44,191 nucleotides of DNA. Source: Clostridia bacterium. Lineage in GTDB: Bacteria > Bacillota > Clostridia > Christensenellales > Aristaeellaceae. Position 1 is the stretch's first letter, and each line of letters opens with the position of its first letter. The notes below the pieces were generated by a model. The model ran no database searches and was not told the origin of the DNA. It worked only from the letters and a program-made list of their open reading frames with translations. Of this stretch, positions 40,108 to 44,191 are shown piece by piece. The position numbers were made by a program, and so were the translations under genes. The stretch is taken from assembly GCA_017463245.1 (NCBI GenBank), contig JAFTPN010000005.1, positions 1 to 44,191 on the forward strand. The letters are read 5' to 3'.

Positions 40108-41211
40108 TTATTTCACCTTCGCAAAGATCATCCTGCCTGCGCTGGTCTGCATCACGTTGCCCACCACCACGGTGGCAGCTTCGCCCAGCAGCCTGCGGCC
40201 GCCGTCCACCACGATCATGGTGCCGTCGGGCATATAGGCCACGCCCTGGCCAGGCTCCTTGCCTTCCTTCACAATCTGCACGGTGATCTCCTCACCCTGC
40301 ACCACGCTGGTGCGCAGGGCGGCGGCCAGCTCGTTCAGGTTCCAGGCGGCGACCCCGGCCACCGAGGCGGCCTTTTGCAGGCTGCTGTCGCCGGTGATCA
40401 CCACGCCCTCGGTCTCCTGGGCAAGGCGCAAAAGCTTGATGTCCGCGCCGGGCAGGTCGTCATAGTCGGTTTCATCCATGCGCAGGCGCAGCTTGCCATC
40501 GGCTTTCAGCTTTTCCAGCACGTCCAGCCCACGCTTGCCGCGGCTGCGCTTGATGGCGTCCGCCGAATCGGCAATGTGCATCAGTTCGTTGAGGATAAAG
40601 CCGGGTACCACAATTTCTCCCTCAATAAAGCCCACCCGACACACATCCAGGATGCGTCCGTCGATGAGCACGGAGGTATCCAGCAGCTTGGGGCGCAGGC
40701 GGGGTTCCTCGTCGCTCTTGCGGTGGCGGCGGGAGAGCTTCCCCGGCATCCGCTCCAGCAGGGTGGTCACATCCCCGGCGCGCTTCCAGCCAATGGTGAG
40801 GCCGGTGACGCCCAGCACCACAAAGGTGATGGTCGCCAGCACCGTGGTGAACATGCTCTCGCCCATAAAGGTGAAGATCTGGGATACCAGCGCCGCAATG
40901 ATCAGCCCGGCGATGAGGCCGCCGGTGCAGCTCACCACCTGGCCGAAGCTCATGCGATCCAGGTGCTTCTCCAGCGCGGCAGCGCCCTCCACGCACAGCG
41001 TGATGATCCGTGGGCTGAGCAGGTAGAAAATCGCGCCAAACACCACCGCCGTGCCGATATAGGCCAACACCAGCAGCCCCAGGGGCATGGTGGCGCCGGG
41101 GTTCACCAGGCGCTGCACCTGCGTGGCGCCCAGCGTGACCGCTACGCCCAGTCCAGCGCCCAGCAGGGCGATCAGCCCCCGCAAAAGCTGCTGGATCACT
41201 TTTGATTTCAT
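40108..41211 (-). CDS. PIN/TRAM domain membrane protein, YacL-like
   Basis: The 367-residue protein has about four N-terminal membrane helices in residues 8-145. A PIN nuclease domain follows (LLDTSVLIDGRILDVCRVGF, the acidic ILNELMHIADSADAIKRSRG, DLPGADIKLLRLAQETEGVV, ITGDSSLQ). A C-terminal TRAM domain (GKEPGQGVAYMPDGTMIVVD) ends it. YacL-type proteins follow radA in many Bacillota; an RNase role is inferred from the domain. A TTG at 41214 is an alternative start closer to GAGGAG. The gene starts about 20 bases after radA. Confidence 0.92.
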   Translation of the reverse strand: MKSKVIQQLLRGLIALLGAGLGVAVTLGATQVQRLVNPGATMPLGLLVLAYIGTAVVFGAIFYLLSPRIITLCVEGAAALEKHLDRMSFGQVVSCTGGLIAGLIIAALVSQIFTFMGESMFTTVLATITFVVLGVTGLTIGWKRAGDVTTLLERMPGKLSRRHRKSDEEPRLRPKLLDTSVLIDGRILDVCRVGFIEGEIVVPGFILNELMHIADSADAIKRSRGKRGLDVLEKLKADGKLRLRMDETDYDDLPGADIKLLRLAQETEGVVITGDSSLQKAASVAGVAAWNLNELAAALRTSVVQGEEITVQIVKEGKEPGQGVAYMPDGTMIVVDGGRRLLGEAATVVVGNVMQTSAGRMIFAKVK

Positions 41212-41231
41212 CAAATAAAGTCAACTCCTCA

Positions 41232-42596
41232 TTAAAACAGCACGCTCAGCGCCTGCATCACCGTGTCCACGCCCAGGAGCTTCACGCCCTCGGGCGGGGT
41301 GAGACGCCGCATGTTTTCCTTGGGGATCATAATGGTGTTGAAGCCCAGGCGCTGGCACTCGGCAATGCGGCGCTCGCATTGGGGAATGGCGCGCACCTCG
41401 CCCGCCAGACCCACCTCGCCCATCACGGCCACATCCACGCCCACGCTTTCGTCCTTGAGGGAGGAAGCCACCGCCACGCACAGCGCCAGGTCGGCTGCGG
41501 GCTCGGAAAGCTCCAGGCCCCCTGCCACATTGATGTACACATCCTGGTTATAGGTCTTCTGCCCGGCACGCTTTTCCAGCACCGCCAGGAGCAGCGCCAC
41601 GCGCCCGGTATCCGCGCCGCCCACGGTGCGCCGGGGCGTGCCGAAGTAGCTCTGGGAGGTCAAGGCCTGCACATCGCACAGCAGCGGCCGGGAGCCTTCC
41701 AGCCCGCAGAACACCACGGAGCCGCTGGCTCCCTTGGCCCGGTGGCTCAGCAGCTGCTCGCTGGGGTTCTGCACCACCTGCATACCCTTTTCGGTCATCT
41801 GGAACACACCCAGCTCGTTCACCGAGCCGAAGCGGTTCTTCACCGCCCGCAGCAGGCGATACTCCTGCTGGCGGTCGCCCTCGAAATACAGCACCACGTC
41901 CACCATATGCTCCAGCATCCGTGGGCCGGCAATGGCGCCCTCCTTGGTCACGTGACCCACCAGGAAAATGGCGGTGCCGCTTTCCTTGGCCAGGCGCATG
42001 AGCAGGCTGGTGCTTTCGCGAATTTGACTCACGCTGCCGGGGGCGGAGGCCATTTCCGGACGGTACATGGTCTGGATAGAGTCCACCACCGCCACATCGG
42101 GCTGGATCTCCCGCAGCTTTTCCTCCACGCCGTCCAGGGAATTTTCCGCCAGCACATAGAGGTTCGGCACGTCGATTTTCAGGCGCTTGGCACGCAGCTT
42201 CAGCTGCTTGGCGGATTCCTCGCCGCTGACATACAGCACCCGCTTGCCCGTTTTGCACAGATTGGCGCACACCTGCAGCAGCAGCGTGGATTTGCCAATG
42301 CCCGGGTCGCCGCCGATGAGCATCAGCCCGCCCTCCACAATGCCGCCGCCCAGCACGCGGTCAAGCTCGCTGATGCCGGTGGAAATGCGCAGGGTCACAT
42401 CCTCGGGGATATCCTTCAAAAGCATGGCCACCGCGCCCGTGCCGGGGCGCTGCTTGGCTGCCTTCACCGGGGCAGCGGCTGCCGCCACGGTCTCCTCCAG
42501 GGTGTTCCACGCACCGCAGCCCGGACATTTGCCGATCCACCGGGACGTTTCATACCCGCAGGCCGTGCAGGCAAACAGGGTCTTTTCCTTCGCCAT
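41232..42596 (-). CDS. radA: DNA repair/recombination protein RadA
   Basis: The 454-residue protein is of full family length. It has an N-terminal zinc finger (FACTACGYETSRWIGKCPGC), a RecA-like ATPase with Walker A GGDPGIGKSTLLLQV and Walker B DVAVVDSIQ, the RadA-specific KNRFGSVNELGVF, and a C-terminal Lon-like domain (AADLALCVAVASSLKDESVG). RadA drives branch migration of recombination intermediates. GGAGGTG lies just before the ATG, and a TATAAT -10 reads at 42625-42620 on the minus strand. Confidence 0.97.
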   Translation of the reverse strand: MAKEKTLFACTACGYETSRWIGKCPGCGAWNTLEETVAAAAAPVKAAKQRPGTGAVAMLLKDIPEDVTLRISTGISELDRVLGGGIVEGGLMLIGGDPGIGKSTLLLQVCANLCKTGKRVLYVSGEESAKQLKLRAKRLKIDVPNLYVLAENSLDGVEEKLREIQPDVAVVDSIQTMYRPEMASAPGSVSQIRESTSLLMRLAKESGTAIFLVGHVTKEGAIAGPRMLEHMVDVVLYFEGDRQQEYRLLRAVKNRFGSVNELGVFQMTEKGMQVVQNPSEQLLSHRAKGASGSVVFCGLEGSRPLLCDVQALTSQSYFGTPRRTVGGADTGRVALLLAVLEKRAGQKTYNQDVYINVAGGLELSEPAADLALCVAVASSLKDESVGVDVAVMGEVGLAGEVRAIPQCERRIAECQRLGFNTIMIPKENMRRLTPPEGVKLLGVDTVMQALSVLF

Positions 42597-42683
42597 GCTT
42601 CCACCTCCAATATTGGCTCATTATACCACATCTGCCGACGAAAGAAAACCAGTTTTTTCATGGACTTGTAACAAGCGCCGTAC

Positions 42684-42712
42684 TTGTCAATCATCTGCCA
42701 AAAGAGTATAAT
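42684..42712 (+). promoter_or_regulatory. Promoter of the second phosphodiester glycosidase
   Basis: TTGTCA (42684-42689) and TATAAT (42707-42712) are 17 bases apart, 37 bases upstream of the ATG at 42750. Confidence 0.82.
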
Positions 42713-42749
42713 ATATGCTGCTATTTTATTTCGATCGGAGAGAACCGAC

Positions 42750-43616
42750 ATGAAACGCATTCTGGCACTTTTGTGCATGCTGCTTCTGCCCACCTTCACC
42801 CTGGCCGAGGGCACCCTGCCCCTGGGCGGCCCTGCCCCCTACGGCCCCGTGGCCGACGCCTATGGCGAGGATGGCCTGACCTACGACGATGGCACCATGT
42901 CCATCCGCATCGAGTCCGGCGAGGCTTATGATACCAAGATCACCTATGTGTATGTGAAGCTCACCGATCCCAGCCAGTTCCGCACGGCGCTGGCTGCGCC
43001 CTATCCCTCCAAAAAGCTGCTCACCGTTCCCCAGATGGCGGAGGAAAACCACGCCGTGCTGGCCATCAACGGCGACTATTTTTCCTACCATTCCAACGGC
43101 GTCATCATGCGCAGCGGCAAAATGCTGCGCTACAACACCTCCAAGAAGTCCTATGGCCGTGATATGCTCATCATCAACGACAAGGGCGACTTTGAGTTCA
43201 TCATCCCCGTGACCCAGGCCAATTACGAGGCCTACACCGGCACCCCCAGGGAGATCTTCTCCTTTGGCCCGGCGCTGATCATCGACGGCGTGGTGCAGGA
43301 GTATGACTACCGCAAAAAGACCTCCTGCGGCTATCCCACCCCCGCCCAGCGCATGGCGCTGTGCCAGCTGGACACCCTGAGCTACCTCATCGTGTACACC
43401 GAGGGGCCGGAGCAGGATAAGAAAGCCGGGCTTTCCATTCCCGAGTTTACCGAGCTGCTTTCCGGCCTGAACGTGAAGCACGCCTACAACATGGACGGCG
43501 GGCATTCCTCCACCATCTATTTCAACGGCCAGCGCATCAATTCGCCCGAAACCAAAAACCGCCCCGTGAGCGACATTATCTACTTCGCCACCCTGCGCAC
43601 CGATAACCCCCAATAA
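42750..43616 (+). CDS. Secreted phosphodiester glycosidase family protein
   Basis: The 288-residue protein starts at the ATG at 42750, with GGAGAG upstream; a 22-codon extension covers the promoter and is rejected. A signal peptide (RILALLCMLLLPTFTLAEG) precedes the NAGPA/DUF2233-like domain: AVLAINGDYFSYHSNGVIMR, IFSFGPALIIDGVV, PAQRMALCQLD, KHAYNMDGGHSSTIYFNG. It shares the NGDY/DGG layout with the 27910-28842 protein but has more typical motifs (INGDYF against ISTDFA). It probably acts on surface polysaccharide or wall polymer. The next gene begins 17 bases later. Confidence 0.92.
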   Translation: MKRILALLCMLLLPTFTLAEGTLPLGGPAPYGPVADAYGEDGLTYDDGTMSIRIESGEAYDTKITYVYVKLTDPSQFRTALAAPYPSKKLLTVPQMAEENHAVLAINGDYFSYHSNGVIMRSGKMLRYNTSKKSYGRDMLIINDKGDFEFIIPVTQANYEAYTGTPREIFSFGPALIIDGVVQEYDYRKKTSCGYPTPAQRMALCQLDTLSYLIVYTEGPEQDKKAGLSIPEFTELLSGLNVKHAYNMDGGHSSTIYFNGQRINSPETKNRPVSDIIYFATLRTDNPQ

Positions 43617-43633
43617 TGCTGGAGGCCTGACCC

Positions 43634-44191
43634 ATGAAACGTTTTCTTTGCCTGCTGCTGAGTTTGCTGTTCCTGCCTGTTTCCGGCCTGGCGGCGCTGG
43701 AGGATCGCGTGGCCGCCCAAGAGCTGGATGTGATCCTCAAGGACAACCGCACCGAGCTGGATCAGGCTGCCCTGCGGGACAACAGCGACACCACCGGCTA
43801 TGACCCCCGCTCCTCCAAGAGCTTTATTTTCACCGCCGAAATTCCCCAGGAAACGCCGCTGTATCAGGTTTTCCTGCGGGTGAACTCCCTGCCGGACTCC
43901 GCTGAGATTCAGGTGCAGGGCGCCAAGAACAAGTGGGAGACCGCTGCCAGCATCACCACCCCCGGAACAGAATTTGTGCTGAGCAGCAAAACGCCCATCA
44001 CCGGCAGCGTGCGCATCATCGTCCGCTATGAGAAAAGCGCCCGCATCGACCTGAAGGAGTGCCGCCTGTTCGGCCGGGGGGTGATCCCCTCCACGCTGCA
44101 CAAGTGGCGCTTCATCAGCGAGCCGGACGTGCTGCTCATCACCGACGCCCTCACCGATGTGGACACCGCCGCCCTGGCTGACTGGTGCGCC
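43634..44191 (+). CDS. Secreted protein of unknown function, partial at window end
   Basis: An open frame of 186 codons runs to the window edge from the ATG at 43634, with GGAGG 8 bases upstream. It starts with a signal peptide (RFLCLLLSLLFLPVSGLAAL). The first 150 residues look like a beta-sandwich (SFIFTAEIPQETPLYQVFL; ITGSVRIIVRYEKSARIDL). A second domain begins at VLLITDALTDVDTAALADW. The start of that domain could suit a PIG-L-type deacetylase, but the catalytic part lies outside the window. It is likely co-transcribed with the glycosidase. Confidence 0.8.
   Translation, partial: MKRFLCLLLSLLFLPVSGLAALEDRVAAQELDVILKDNRTELDQAALRDNSDTTGYDPRSSKSFIFTAEIPQETPLYQVFLRVNSLPDSAEIQVQGAKNKWETAASITTPGTEFVLSSKTPITGSVRIIVRYEKSARIDLKECRLFGRGVIPSTLHKWRFISEPDVLLITDALTDVDTAALADWCA

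Noticed and set aside
39598-42671. Two long plus-strand frames opposite the phosphatase, yacL and radA genes
   Set aside because: They are shadows of GC-rich genes; the composition is dominated by His, Gln, Ala and Gly, and the minus-strand genes are certain.

Overview
The window joins two kinds of DNA from a Clostridia-type (Bacillota), probably gut-associated, bacterium. Positions 1 to about 27,773 are the right-hand part of an integrative and conjugative element (ICE) of the Tn1549 / C. difficile CTn type (CD1107-CD1115 transfer module). Positions from about 27,774 onward are chromosome. The host call rests on AGGAGG-type ribosome sites, the ICE family, CD3324-, DUF3842- and YacL-type genes, and GC-rich palindromic intergenic repeats. 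I cannot name a species.

Nearly all ICE genes lie on the minus strand, so the element reads from right to left. From the right end inward come a replication-initiator-like protein, a two-gene AT-richer cargo cassette (319-aa soluble protein plus a four-helix membrane protein whose frame is broken at a G8 tract), two small genes including a sigma-70-region-4-like protein, ParA and ParB with a 10-bp phased repeat array at the par promoter, a class B sortase, three secreted adhesin-like proteins (one with a thioester domain, two of SpaA/Cna-B repeats), a small unknown gene, and a plus-strand HEPN/MNT toxin-antitoxin pair whose antitoxin carries an AbrB-like domain. The transfer machinery follows: PcfB, VirD4 coupling protein, Maff2, VirB6/TrbL, PrgI, VirB4 and two NlpC/P60 peptidoglycan hydrolases. 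A complete group II intron (7536-10089) with a reverse transcriptase/HNH protein sits inside virD4; splicing would restore a 617-aa protein. Relaxase, integrase and excisionase are not in the window and presumably lie to the left of position 1.

The right ICE end is marked by a 45-nt 3' fragment of tRNA-Thr(GGT) including CCA (27774-27818), preceded by an imperfect inverted repeat and short direct repeats. An intact tRNA-Thr is predicted at the other end, outside the window.

The chromosomal part holds a secreted phosphodiester glycosidase, an F420-0:glutamate ligase-like protein, a divergent 4Fe-4S protein / Crp-Fnr regulator pair sharing a palindromic operator candidate, purC, a 0.8-kb gene-free stretch with MITE-like palindromic repeats, a CD3324-type HTH/ParB-like fusion, a GNAT acetyltransferase, a HAD phosphatase overlapping a CtpE-like P-type ATPase, a ROK kinase / DUF3842 / DUF3237 cluster, a tyrosine phosphatase, a radA-yacL operon, a second phosphodiester glycosidase and a truncated secreted protein at the right edge.

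The best candidate for an undescribed system is the cargo cassette at 24443-26118, followed by the AbrB-MNT/HEPN module and the three-protein thioester/SpaA/sortase B surface module.
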